Assembly (NCBI RefSeq): GCF_002159185.1
Contig: NZ_NFHD01000019.1
Span: 1 to 61,148, forward strand
Reading direction: 5' to 3'
From: Gemmiger sp. An87
GTDB taxonomy: Bacteria > Bacillota > Clostridia > Oscillospirales > Ruminococcaceae
Length of the DNA: 61,148 nucleotides
Made by a program: the position numbers and the translations under genes. Under the pieces are notes generated by a model. The model worked only from the letters and a program-made list of their open reading frames with translations. It did no database searches and was not told where the DNA came from. Positions 7,456-15,318 of this stretch are shown one piece after another. Positions within the stretch are counted from its first letter, which is position 1, and every line of letters starts with the position of its first letter.

Positions 7456-9761
7456 TCTCCAAGCCCTCCTTTGGCCTTACCCAGCGCATTCAGAATCTTG
7501 TCCGGGGTAGCAGGATACTCGTTGATTTCCGCACCGCCGATGGCATTCTCAATGGCCATCAGCACAGCGGCGGGGCCGGCTGCGCCGGTGATCTCGCCGA
7601 TACCGATCGCGCCATAGGGATTGGCTGTAGGCCAGCGGGACTCCAGAATCGCAGTGTCGAACTTCGGCAGTTCATTGAACGGCCGCCACTTGTAATCGAT
7701 CATGTTGTGCGTCATAACACGGCCGATAACCGGATCCAGTATCATCTCTTCCAGATGACCGGTATCCATGCCGGCAGAACCCAGACCACCCTCAAACTGC
7801 ATTTTCAGTTCCAACGGGTTGATGATCTGTCCAACATCCGAAGCGCTCAGTGCATCGCTGATCTTGGCCAAACCGGTTTCCAGATCAACTTCCACTTCCA
7901 CGAAGTTCATCACGCAGTTGTTGTGGTTGAAGTCGCCTCTTACCACACCCTGACCGGTGATGGAATAGTACATGGGGCAGATGGCAATCCAGGGCAGGCA
8001 GACGGAAGGATCGTCCTTACGGAAGATCACCATGTCTTTGGTATCCAGATCCTCGGCTTTGCAGCCCATCTTCTCGGCAGCCTCTTCCAGCAGCTTCTGG
8101 CGGGCAGCCTTGGCAGCAGAACCAACGGCGCCACCAGCAGTGATGGTTTCGCGGGAACCGGCTGCACCGAAGTCAGCAGGATCGGTACGGGTATCCGAAG
8201 AGTTCACCGTCACATTGTCCATCGGGACATTCAGAATCTCTGCGGCAATTTTGGCCAGGGCCAGGCGTTGACCGTTACCAAACTGAGAAACGGCGCAATG
8301 TACCATGACCTGATCATTTTCCAGACGTACATACGCAAAGGTTTCATCGCTCTGGGGGTCGCCACTGCTGTGCAGGCTGAAACCAACACCATAGGCCTTA
8401 TTGCCCTCCACACGGCTGGGAACGCCCCAACCTTTCCAACGGTCGAACCAATGGAACTTTTCGGCTGCCACATCAAAGCACTTGTCGTAGTTGATGACCG
8501 GGTTGCTGTACTTGTGGCCGGTACGCCAATAGTACTGATCCCCTGCCTGGCAGAAATTCTTCTTGTAGAAGGTCACCGGGTCCATATCGATCTGGCGCAG
8601 TGCACGGGTGAGTAGATGCAGTGCGCAGGCTTTCAGCTCCTGACCGCCGAATCCACGGGCGATACCAACAGGAATCTTGTTGGAAACGACCACCTTGGAA
8701 ACGATATCCCAGTTGGGGCACTTGTTCAAAGCGATATGCAGCTCGCCCAGGCCCTCAGCCACCTGGCCCTGGGTCAGCTCGGAACCTGCACCGGTACCCA
8801 CCAGCCAGTCGCCCTTCAGCGCCTTGATCTTGCCGTCCTTAGTGATACCAATCTTGCCAATGAACTTGTTGTCCAAACGGCGTTCATAGAACAGCAGATG
8901 CTCTTCCTTTGTGAGGGCATATTTTACAGTAACGCCGGTCACCTTTGCCAGCGCCACGGTGAGCATCGTAACATATCCCAAGGCGTCTTTGTTGCCGTAG
9001 CTTCCGCCTACGTTGGGGGTGGTGACATTGATATGCGCGCCGATGGTGTAGGCCAGCGGACGGCAAACCATATTGGGTCCCTGAGAAGATGCCCATACAT
9101 TCACATGGGTATCGTCCTCCCAGCCCGCAGCCACAAAGGGGCTTTCGGGTGCGCCGGGGAAGGTCCAGGTGTAGGAGACCTTGCCCTCCACCACTACATC
9201 GCTTTCGGCAAATCCTTTTTCCACATCGCCTTCCTGGATCTTGTAGAACGGGGGATCGTCGCCCTCAAACCAGCTGCCCGGAGGCAAGCAGTTGCGCTCA
9301 TAATGGTAACCTTTGGACTCGATATGGTCCTCCTCGCGGTAAACCTCAGGCGCACCGGGTTTAATGGCATCCTCCACATCATAGACAGCAGCCAGCTGAC
9401 GGTACTCCACATGGATGAGTTCCAACGCTTCCTCGGCAATCTGGGCAGACTCAGCAGCCACCGCGGCCACCGGATCGCCCACAAAACGCAGGTGCTGGCT
9501 CATAACAGGCCGGTGTGCAGGCACACCAGTTTTCCAGTCGGGAGCGTTCTTATAGGTCATAACCCCATACACACCCGGCAGCTTCTCCGCTTCGCTTGTG
9601 TCGATGGACACGATCTCTGCATGGGGATAGGGGCTGTGCAGCACCTTAGCGACCTTGCAATCTTTGATCAGCAGATCATCGCAGTAGAGAGCCTTGCCCG
9701 TTACGATAGCACGACCGTCCTGACGGCGGCGGACCTTACCGATATGACGAAATTCGCTCAT
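7452..9761 (-). CDS. Molybdenum hydroxylase large (molybdopterin-binding) subunit, xanthine dehydrogenase family
   Basis: This 769-aa protein has the family's N-terminal hammerhead domain (GKALYCDDL, HSPYPHAEI) and the Mo-cofactor domain, with GGSYGNK, ARGFGGQE, QFGNGQR and GSRETITAGGA. The C-terminal GIGEITGAAGPAAV contains the catalytic glutamate equivalent. These enzymes hydroxylate aldehydes or N-heterocycles, or reduce aromatic acyl-CoA thioesters. The substrate cannot be read here because the pocket residues were not aligned. The gene overlaps the 2Fe-2S gene upstream and the FAD gene downstream by ATGA, indicating tight translational coupling. The GGAGG site supports this start. Subunit organisation is split (small/large/FAD), as in bacterial CoxSLM-type enzymes. 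Confidence 0.93.
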   Translation of the reverse strand: MSEFRHIGKVRRRQDGRAIVTGKALYCDDLLIKDCKVAKVLHSPYPHAEIVSIDTSEAEKLPGVYGVMTYKNAPDWKTGVPAHRPVMSQHLRFVGDPVAAVAAESAQIAEEALELIHVEYRQLAAVYDVEDAIKPGAPEVYREEDHIESKGYHYERNCLPPGSWFEGDDPPFYKIQEGDVEKGFAESDVVVEGKVSYTWTFPGAPESPFVAAGWEDDTHVNVWASSQGPNMVCRPLAYTIGAHINVTTPNVGGSYGNKDALGYVTMLTVALAKVTGVTVKYALTKEEHLLFYERRLDNKFIGKIGITKDGKIKALKGDWLVGTGAGSELTQGQVAEGLGELHIALNKCPNWDIVSKVVVSNKIPVGIARGFGGQELKACALHLLTRALRQIDMDPVTFYKKNFCQAGDQYYWRTGHKYSNPVINYDKCFDVAAEKFHWFDRWKGWGVPSRVEGNKAYGVGFSLHSSGDPQSDETFAYVRLENDQVMVHCAVSQFGNGQRLALAKIAAEILNVPMDNVTVNSSDTRTDPADFGAAGSRETITAGGAVGSAAKAARQKLLEEAAEKMGCKAEDLDTKDMVIFRKDDPSVCLPWIAICPMYYSITGQGVVRGDFNHNNCVMNFVEVEVDLETGLAKISDALSASDVGQIINPLELKMQFEGGLGSAGMDTGHLEEMILDPVIGRVMTHNMIDYKWRPFNELPKFDTAILESRWPTANPYGAIGIGEITGAAGPAAVLMAIENAIGGAEINEYPATPDKILNALGKAKGGLGE

Positions 9762-10258
9762 GCCTTTTCTCCTCCCTTCACGATCGACTGAACAGCTTCG
9801 ATCACCTGGTAGTGGCTGATGCAGCGGCAGAAGTTACCGCTGAGCGCTTCCTTGATCTCTTCCTCAGTGGGATTGGGATTGGCATTGAGCAAGGACTTTA
9901 CCGCAATGATGATACCGGGTGTACAGAAACCACACTGGAATGCACTGTGTTCCAGAAATGCCTCCTGAATGGGATCCAGCTTGCCGGTAACCGGATCACT
10001 CAATCCTTCGATTGTGGTGATCTCCTTGCCCTCGCATTCGGACGTCAAGGTCACACAGGAAGCCACCGCTTTGCCATCCATCAGCACCGCGCAGCAGCCG
10101 CAGGCGCCTTCTCCACAGGAGAGTTTCGTTCCGGTCAGACCAAGACGCTCCCGCAGCGTCTCCAACAGAGTTTCGGATTCAGGGATTTGCCCCAATCTCC
10201 GACCAATGGTAAACTCGTAGGTCTGCCCATTGATGTGTAGCGTCAGTTCCTTACTCAT
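9758..10258 (-). CDS. Molybdenum hydroxylase 2Fe-2S subunit
   Basis: This small electron-transfer subunit carries two 2Fe-2S clusters. The plant-type ferredoxin motif CGEGACGCC with a later C is at Cys48/53/56/68. The second cluster has QCGFCTPG and NFCRCISH. The length of 166 aa is typical. A longer frame begins at 10267, but its SD spacing is only two bases. The ATG at 10258 has AGGAG about 11 bases upstream. It is the first gene of the operon. The 290-base gap to the divergent crp/fnr-like gene should hold the operon promoter, which I could not place confidently. Confidence 0.93.
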   Translation of the reverse strand: MSKELTLHINGQTYEFTIGRRLGQIPESETLLETLRERLGLTGTKLSCGEGACGCCAVLMDGKAVASCVTLTSECEGKEITTIEGLSDPVTGKLDPIQEAFLEHSAFQCGFCTPGIIIAVKSLLNANPNPTEEEIKEALSGNFCRCISHYQVIEAVQSIVKGGEKA

Positions 10259-10451
10259 CTCCAACATTACTCCTTTCTGTGAATAAATGTTATTGTGTTA
10301 TTATTTTAGCAATGAATAAGGTATTCTCTCTGCATACGGCGATATACATGACAATCTTTTTTTGTATACGGGTAGACATTTTTTTAACGGCAGTTGTCTG
10401 TTTCGCACTTGTTTTTCATCAGATTTTGTTGTAAACTGTATATAATTTTCA

Positions 10452-10468
10452 AGAAACATATGGTTTCT
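10452..10468. promoter_or_regulatory. Palindrome at the start of the Crp/Fnr-like gene, candidate autoregulatory operator
   Basis: AGAAAC-N5-GTTTCT is a perfect inverted repeat lying just downstream of a TATAAT (10441-10446) that has no clear -35. It sits in the divergent gap between the hydroxylase operon and the regulator gene. It does not match the E. coli CRP or FNR consensus. The assignment is by position only. Confidence 0.35.
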
Positions 10469-10547
10469 GCCACTTTTTGTCAAAAAGAGAAACTCTTCGG
10501 CAGGCACCTGAAAAGCAGATATTCTAAACATTTCGGAGGAGATCTCC

Positions 10548-11210
10548 ATGAGCAGCAGTATCCATTTTTTTGTGGAAGGCTCCCTGCGCAAATACAGGGA
10601 GTTGTTTGAGAGCGTATGTCCTGCACCCATGATCATCCCCAAAGGGCAAACCCTCTGTACCCAGTGCTGCACACACGGATGGCTGTACTACATTCTGGAT
10701 GGTCTGGCCAAAGTCTACATCACCACCAGCGACGGCAATGAACAAATCATTGATTTTATGAAACAGGACACCTTTATCGGGATGGACTGCATCGGAGAAG
10801 GCAACCGGTCCGTCGTGAGTATCGTGAGCATGATGGATATGCGTGTGCTGCCGTTTACCCCGGAGATCCTGAAGCGTATGATCCAGCAAAATCCCACCCT
10901 GGGCTTTGACCTGGTCGTCTACTATGGCGAGGTGCTGCGGCAGGTTTCCTTTCTGGTGGGCAGTCTTGGTCACTCCAATCTGATGGTTCGATTGGCCTCG
11001 TTCCTTCTGCTGTTTGTGGACACTCCCGAATATCGGAATACCGGAAAAATTTTTCTGACCCAGCAGGAGGTAGCTTCTTCCATTAATGTATCACGGGCGC
11101 AAATCGCCAAAATGTACGGTCAGCTGCGCAAGGAAGGGACCATCGTTACCGGCAACCACCATGTGACCATTCTAAACGAACAGAAATTGCAGGAGTACAG
11201 CCGGCTTTGA
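10548..11210 (+). CDS. Crp/Fnr-family transcriptional regulator
   Basis: This 220-aa protein has an N-terminal cyclic-nucleotide-binding-type beta-barrel, a long dimerisation helix near 130-150 and a C-terminal winged helix (LTQQEVASSINVSRAQIAKMYGQL). Cysteines at 24, 37, 40 and 41 near the N-terminus could bind an Fe-S cluster or another redox ligand, but their spacing differs from E. coli Fnr. The ribosome site GGAGGAGAT is excellent. It is transcribed divergently from the molybdenum hydroxylase operon, so I infer that it controls that operon, perhaps in response to redox state or substrate. A strong terminator follows. Confidence 0.9.
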   Translation: MSSSIHFFVEGSLRKYRELFESVCPAPMIIPKGQTLCTQCCTHGWLYYILDGLAKVYITTSDGNEQIIDFMKQDTFIGMDCIGEGNRSVVSIVSMMDMRVLPFTPEILKRMIQQNPTLGFDLVVYYGEVLRQVSFLVGSLGHSNLMVRLASFLLLFVDTPEYRNTGKIFLTQQEVASSINVSRAQIAKMYGQLRKEGTIVTGNHHVTILNEQKLQEYSRL

Positions 11211-11251
11211 ATGGTTCTATTTCGGCCGTGTACATTCGCCCATTACAGGAC

Positions 11252-11301
11252 AAAATCCCCCGAACAGCGAGCAATTGTTTCTCGCTGTTCGGGGGATTTT
11301 T
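11252..11301 (+). terminator. Rho-independent terminator of the Crp/Fnr-like gene
   Basis: There is a hairpin of roughly 20 pairs (arm AAAATCCCCCGAACAGCGAG) with a 9-base loop, closing into a TTTT run. The flanking A-run makes it symmetrical, so it may work in both directions. Confidence 0.9.
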
Positions 11302-11386
11302 ACTGTGTACAGGCAAAGTATACGCTTGATATTTCGCCTTGCAACATGATTCGACAAACGGAAAGATTACTTACTCTCCTGTATGG

Positions 11387-11424
11387 CACAAAAAGAAGCG
11401 GCTTTGCAGCCGCCTCTTTTTGTG
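11387..11424 (-). terminator. Terminator of adhE
   Basis: On the minus strand, a GCGGCT/AGCCGC core stem flanked by AAAAAGA and TCTTTTT runs lies ~20 bases after the adhE stop codon. The A/T flanks make it potentially bidirectional. Confidence 0.88.
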
Positions 11425-11440
11425 TTTATGCGATCAACAA

Positions 11441-14065
11441 TTACTTGTTGCCGTAGTAAGCCTTCAGGTACAGCTCCTTGATCTCGCTGACCAGGGGGTA
11501 CACCGGGTTAGCGGTGGTGCACTGGTCCTCGAAAGCCTTGTAGGACAGCTCGTCCACCTTGGCCAGGAACTCTTCCTCAGAGATGCCGCAATCGCGGATG
11601 GTCATGGGACGATCGGTCTCCTTCATCAGCTTGCGAACGGCCTCGATCAGGCTGTTCACAGCAGTCTGGGTCTCAGTGCCCACGTTGCACAGACCGCAGC
11701 GCCAAGCCAGCTTCGCGTAACGCTCGTCGGCGATGTACTCCTTGTACTTGGGGAACGCAGCAAACTTGGTGGGACGGGTCGCATTGTAAGCGATCACATA
11801 GGGCAGCAGGATGGCGTTGGCACGACCATGGGGGATGTGGAACTCACCGCCCAGCTTATGAGCCATGGAGTGGTTCAGACCCAGGAAGGCGTTGGTGAAG
11901 GCCATACCGGCGATGCAGGAAGCGTTGTGCATCTTCTCGCGGGCCAGGTTGTCACCATTGTAGGAAGCCTTCAGGTAGTGGAATACCATCTCGGTGGCCT
12001 GCAGAGCCAGACCATCGGTGTAGTCGCTGGCCATAACGGAAACGTAAGCCTCGATGGCGTGGGTCAGAACGTCCAGACCAGTGTCGGCAACGATGCTCTT
12101 GGGCATGCTGCGGGTGAACTGAGGATCGATGATGGCCACGTCGGGAGTCAGAGCGTAGTCGGCCAGAGGATACTTGATGTTGCCATTCTTCTTATCGGTG
12201 ATAACGGAGAAGCTGGTAACCTCAGAACCGGTACCGGAAGTGGTGGGGATAGCGACCAGCTTGGTCTTGGCGCCCAGCTTGGGGAACTTGAAGGCGCGCT
12301 TACGGATATCCAGGAAGCGCTGACGCAGACCGTCGAAGCTGGTTTCGGGATGCTCGTAGAACAGCCACATACCCTTGGCAGCGTCGATGGCGCTACCACC
12401 GCCGATGGCGATGATCACGTCGGGATTGAAGGCACGCATGGCCTCCACGCCGCGCATGATGCACTCTACGCTGGGATCGCTCTCAACGTCGGAGTAGATC
12501 TCGCTGTGGCAGTACTGCTCGCGCTTACGCAGGTAATGCAGGATCTTATCCACATTGCCCAGCTGAACCATCACGGGGTCGGTTACGATGAAGGCGCGGC
12601 TGATGCCCTCCATCTTCTCCAGGTACTGGATGGAATCTTCCTCGAAATAGATCTTCGGGGGAACCTTGAACCACTGCATATTAACTCTCCGTTTCGCGAT
12701 GCGCTTTTTGTTGACCAGGTTGACGGTGGTAACGTTCTGGCTCACGGAGTTCTTACCGTAGCTGCCGCAGCCCAGGGTCAGAGAAGGAGTATTGGTGTTG
12801 TAGATATCACCGATAGCACCCTGAGAAGAGGGGCTGTTCACGATGATACGACCAACGCGCATTGCAATGCCGTACTCGTCGGCAACTTTCATGTCGCCGG
12901 TGTGGATAACGGCGGAGTGGCCCAGACCGCCCAGCTCCAGCATCTTGTTGGCGTAGGCGAAGCCCTGCTCGTTGTCCTTGGCTACGAAGTAGGCCAGAAC
13001 GGGGCTCAGCTTCTCCTTGCTCAGGGGGTACTGCTCGGAGGGTTCGGGCAGAGGAGCGATCAGGATCTTGGTCTTCTCGGGAACCTTCAGACCAGCCTGC
13101 TCAGCGATCCAGTTAGCAGACTTACCAACAACGGGAGCGAACACGCCCTTGTTGGGGTCGGGGAACATGTACTTGGTCAGCTTCTCAACTTCTTCGGGGT
13201 TCAGGAAGTAGCAGTTGTTCTTCTTCATGTACTCCTCGAAGTCCTTGGTCAGCTCCTTGGCAACGATAACAGCCTGCTCGGAAGCACAGATCATGCCGTT
13301 GTCGAAGGTCTTGGACATCATCAGGTCGGTGCAGGCGCGATGCAGGTCTGCAGTCTTCTCGATGAAGCAGGGCACGTTGCCGGCGCCAACGCCCAGAGCG
13401 GGCTTGCCGCAGGAGTAAGCAGCCTTAACCATGCCAGGGCCACCGGTGGCCAGGATGGTGGCAACACCGGGATGATTCATCAGCGCGCCGGTAGCCTCAA
13501 TGCTGGGCTTGTCGATCCACTGGATGCAGTTCTCGGGGGCGCCGGCCTTAACGGCAGCTTCGTAAACGATGCGGGCGGCCTCGGCGCTGCACTTTTGAGC
13601 GGAGGGATGGAAGCCGAAGATGATGGGGTTGCGGGTCTTAACCGCGATCAGACATTTGAACAGGGTGGTGGAGGTGGGGTTGGTGGTAGGAGTAACACCG
13701 CAGATTACGCCCACGGGCTCAGCAACTTCCACGTAGCCTTCCATGTCGTTCTCTTCCAGGATGCCAGCGGTCTTTTCCTTCTTGATGTTGTGCCAGATGT
13801 ACTCGGTGGCAAACATGTTCTTGATAACTTTATCTTCATACACGCCACGGCCGGTCTCTTCCACAGCCATGCGTGCCAGTTCCTGGTGCTTGTCCAGGCC
13901 GGCCAGAGCCATCTCGTGAACGATGTGGTCGATGGTCTCCTGATCATAGCTCAAAAACTCCTGAAGAGCCTTCTGGGCCTTTTCGACCAGACCGTCGATC
14001 ATTACCTGAACTTCGGACTTGTCGTTCTCTACGGTTTCAACCTTAGCTTTCTTCTGTTCTGCCAT
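11441..14065 (-). CDS. adhE: Bifunctional acetaldehyde-CoA/alcohol dehydrogenase AdhE
   Basis: This fermentative enzyme reduces acetyl-CoA to acetaldehyde and then ethanol, with oxidation of two NADH. The N-terminal ~430 aa are a CoA-acylating aldehyde dehydrogenase with catalytic Cys in GMICASEQ and the glycine motif GVGAGNVP. The C-terminal ~420 aa are an iron-dependent alcohol dehydrogenase with GGGSAIDAAKGMW and the metal-binding GLNHSMAHKLGG...HGRANA segment. An open frame extends to 14098, but the only ribosome site (AAAGG) best serves the ATG at 14065, giving 874 aa, the family length. The promoter region has two Rex-like palindromes, so expression should rise when NADH is high. It is monocistronic, with a terminator at its end. 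Confidence 0.96.
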   Translation of the reverse strand: MAEQKKAKVETVENDKSEVQVMIDGLVEKAQKALQEFLSYDQETIDHIVHEMALAGLDKHQELARMAVEETGRGVYEDKVIKNMFATEYIWHNIKKEKTAGILEENDMEGYVEVAEPVGVICGVTPTTNPTSTTLFKCLIAVKTRNPIIFGFHPSAQKCSAEAARIVYEAAVKAGAPENCIQWIDKPSIEATGALMNHPGVATILATGGPGMVKAAYSCGKPALGVGAGNVPCFIEKTADLHRACTDLMMSKTFDNGMICASEQAVIVAKELTKDFEEYMKKNNCYFLNPEEVEKLTKYMFPDPNKGVFAPVVGKSANWIAEQAGLKVPEKTKILIAPLPEPSEQYPLSKEKLSPVLAYFVAKDNEQGFAYANKMLELGGLGHSAVIHTGDMKVADEYGIAMRVGRIIVNSPSSQGAIGDIYNTNTPSLTLGCGSYGKNSVSQNVTTVNLVNKKRIAKRRVNMQWFKVPPKIYFEEDSIQYLEKMEGISRAFIVTDPVMVQLGNVDKILHYLRKREQYCHSEIYSDVESDPSVECIMRGVEAMRAFNPDVIIAIGGGSAIDAAKGMWLFYEHPETSFDGLRQRFLDIRKRAFKFPKLGAKTKLVAIPTTSGTGSEVTSFSVITDKKNGNIKYPLADYALTPDVAIIDPQFTRSMPKSIVADTGLDVLTHAIEAYVSVMASDYTDGLALQATEMVFHYLKASYNGDNLAREKMHNASCIAGMAFTNAFLGLNHSMAHKLGGEFHIPHGRANAILLPYVIAYNATRPTKFAAFPKYKEYIADERYAKLAWRCGLCNVGTETQTAVNSLIEAVRKLMKETDRPMTIRDCGISEEEFLAKVDELSYKAFEDQCTTANPVYPLVSEIKELYLKAYYGNK

Positions 14066-14140
14066 TGGTTCTGCCATCCTTTCAAACGATTGATTCAAAA
14101 CAACCGGGGCGTTGGCGTTCCGCTCTGCCCCACTGACAAC

Positions 14141-14169
14141 ATAATATCATATTGTTAATTGAATAACAA
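14141..14169 (-). promoter_or_regulatory. adhE promoter overlapped by Rex-like operator 1
   Basis: On the minus strand, -35 TTGTTA (14164-14169), a 17-base spacer and -10 TATTAT (14141-14146) form a plausible promoter. The 18-base palindrome at 14152-14169 (TTGTTA-N6-TAACAA) fills the spacer and -35. It differs from the Rex consensus TTGTTAA-N4-TTAACAA at one position. Bound Rex would block RNA polymerase. Confidence 0.75.
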
Positions 14170-14184
14170 TGCACCAGTTTCCCA

Positions 14185-14210
14185 AACATTGTTAGAACGG
14201 TAACAATGTT
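14185..14210. promoter_or_regulatory. Rex-like operator 2 upstream of adhE
   Basis: A perfect palindrome with ten-base arms (AACATTGTTA / TAACAATGTT) and a 6-base spacer lies here. Its core (14189-14206) matches the Rex consensus except for two inner positions. Its centre is 37 bases from operator 1, placing it upstream of the -35 and allowing cooperative binding. Confidence 0.7.
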
Positions 14211-14330
14211 TTTGTCAAACTATACAACACCTCGCTTTCTGCTTTTGGGAAACGATTTTTACCGCCCGGGCTATGGCCGCTTTCCGTCCTCCTTTCTTTT
14301 TCATAGCTCCTAGGCAGAAAAGACACTTCA

Positions 14331-14339
14331 TGCTATAAT
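14331..14339 (+). promoter_or_regulatory. Extended -10 promoter of the DUF975 gene
   Basis: TGC-TATAAT is an extended -10 element (TATAAT at 14334-14339) about 36 bases ahead of the ATG. The -35 region (TAGGCA) is weak, as is usual with extended -10 promoters. Confidence 0.6.
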
Positions 14340-14375
14340 GATACAACAAACAGCAACCTTTGAGGAGGCGATTTT

Positions 14376-15116
14376 ATGTATTGGTCCCGTAAACTTTTAA
14401 AAAGCAACGCGCGTAATGTGCTGCGCGGCAGCTATTGGCGGGTATTTGTGGCCTGTTTGGTTTGTGGCCTGCTGGGTGCAGGTTCCAGCAGTACGGTTAA
14501 CATCAATCTGCCGACCCAGCTTCTGGATCTGAATAGTTTGGATTACGATCCCTACTGGTCTCTTATTTTTTCTATCCTCTGGATCGTTATGATCGCAGTC
14601 ATCCTGCTGTGTCTGGCCTGGGGAATCTTCGTAGGCAGCCCCATGAAGGTGGCACAGTGCCGCTACATGATGGAAAACCGCTGCGGCAATCCCCCGTTCA
14701 GTAGCCTGTTCTCGGTATTCAGCAACAAGGATGCCTATCTGAACGTGGTCAAGACCATGTTCCTGCGGAATCTGTTCATCTTTTTGTGGAGTCTGCTGTG
14801 CGTAATTCCCGGTATATATAAGGAATATCAATATTATTATATCCCCTATCTGCTGGCAGAAAACCCCTACATGAGCTTTGACCGTGCCAAAGAGCTGAGC
14901 ATTGCCATGACTGACGGCGAGAAAATGGACATCTTCGTGTTGGATCTGTCCTTCATCGGCTGGTATCTGCTGGGCGCGATCATCCTGATCGGCGGGATTT
15001 TTGTAAACCCCTATGCCCAGGCCACCTACGCAGAGCTGTATGCCGCGGCCCGCAGTAAAGCCATGGATACCGGCATCACCGGCCCGGACGAGCTGAGCGG
15101 ATTTGCACAGTATTGA
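14376..15116 (+). CDS. DUF975 family integral membrane protein
   Basis: The start MYWSRKLLKSNARNVLRGSYW is the amphipathic N-terminus typical of DUF975 proteins. About five or six hydrophobic segments follow, including one near 18-35, a long one near 62-85, a pair near 125-155 and one near 195-215. The family's biochemical role is unknown. The 246-aa length is normal. The GAGGAGG ribosome site is clear. It is monocistronic between its own promoter and a strong terminator, and divergent from adhE. Nothing in the neighbourhood suggests a function. Confidence 0.85.
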   Translation: MYWSRKLLKSNARNVLRGSYWRVFVACLVCGLLGAGSSSTVNINLPTQLLDLNSLDYDPYWSLIFSILWIVMIAVILLCLAWGIFVGSPMKVAQCRYMMENRCGNPPFSSLFSVFSNKDAYLNVVKTMFLRNLFIFLWSLLCVIPGIYKEYQYYYIPYLLAENPYMSFDRAKELSIAMTDGEKMDIFVLDLSFIGWYLLGAIILIGGIFVNPYAQATYAELYAAARSKAMDTGITGPDELSGFAQY

Positions 15117-15151
15117 CCGGTTCCATTTCAATCAATAAAATCAATTGTTTA

Positions 15152-15203
15152 ACGATGGGCTTTGCCTGCGGTTATGACTAACCGGGGCAAAGCCCATCGT
15201 TTT
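15152..15203 (+). terminator. Terminator of the DUF975 gene
   Basis: A 15-base-pair stem (arm ACGATGGGCTTTGCC) continues into an inner CGGTTA/TAACCG stem and ends in TTTT. It separates the DUF975 gene from the permease. Confidence 0.9.
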
Positions 15204-15318
15204 GGTTAATCTGCCAGTTTTTTGCTCTGGTTTTTTCAAAAGCGGCCCTGCATCAAGGTCCTGTTTTTGATAGGATAAGTTGACTATGTACGGCACGGTG
15301 CGGAACGTCCGTATAAAA

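Noticed and set aside
6535-7617. 360-codon plus-strand frame
   Set aside because: Antisense to the FAD/GltD and Mo-subunit genes, with no start signal or recognisable protein.
206-10258. Selenium-dependent molybdenum hydroxylase cluster
   Set aside because: No yqeB/yqeC, selD or related genes are present. The hydroxylase operon resembles a CoxSLM-type enzyme instead.
10268-10547. Classical CRP or FNR site in the hydroxylase/regulator gap
   Set aside because: No TGTGA-N6-TCACA or TTGAT-N4-ATCAA match was found. Only the AGAAAC palindrome was kept.
11339-14158. 939-codon plus-strand open frame
   Set aside because: It is antisense to adhE. The His/Val/Gly/Leu-rich composition is that of a reverse-strand shadow, and it lacks a ribosome site.
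15204-15318. Possible purine or other riboswitch before the nucleobase permease
   Set aside because: The short leader lacks conserved purine-riboswitch core sequences, and no paired P1-P3 layout could be drawn.
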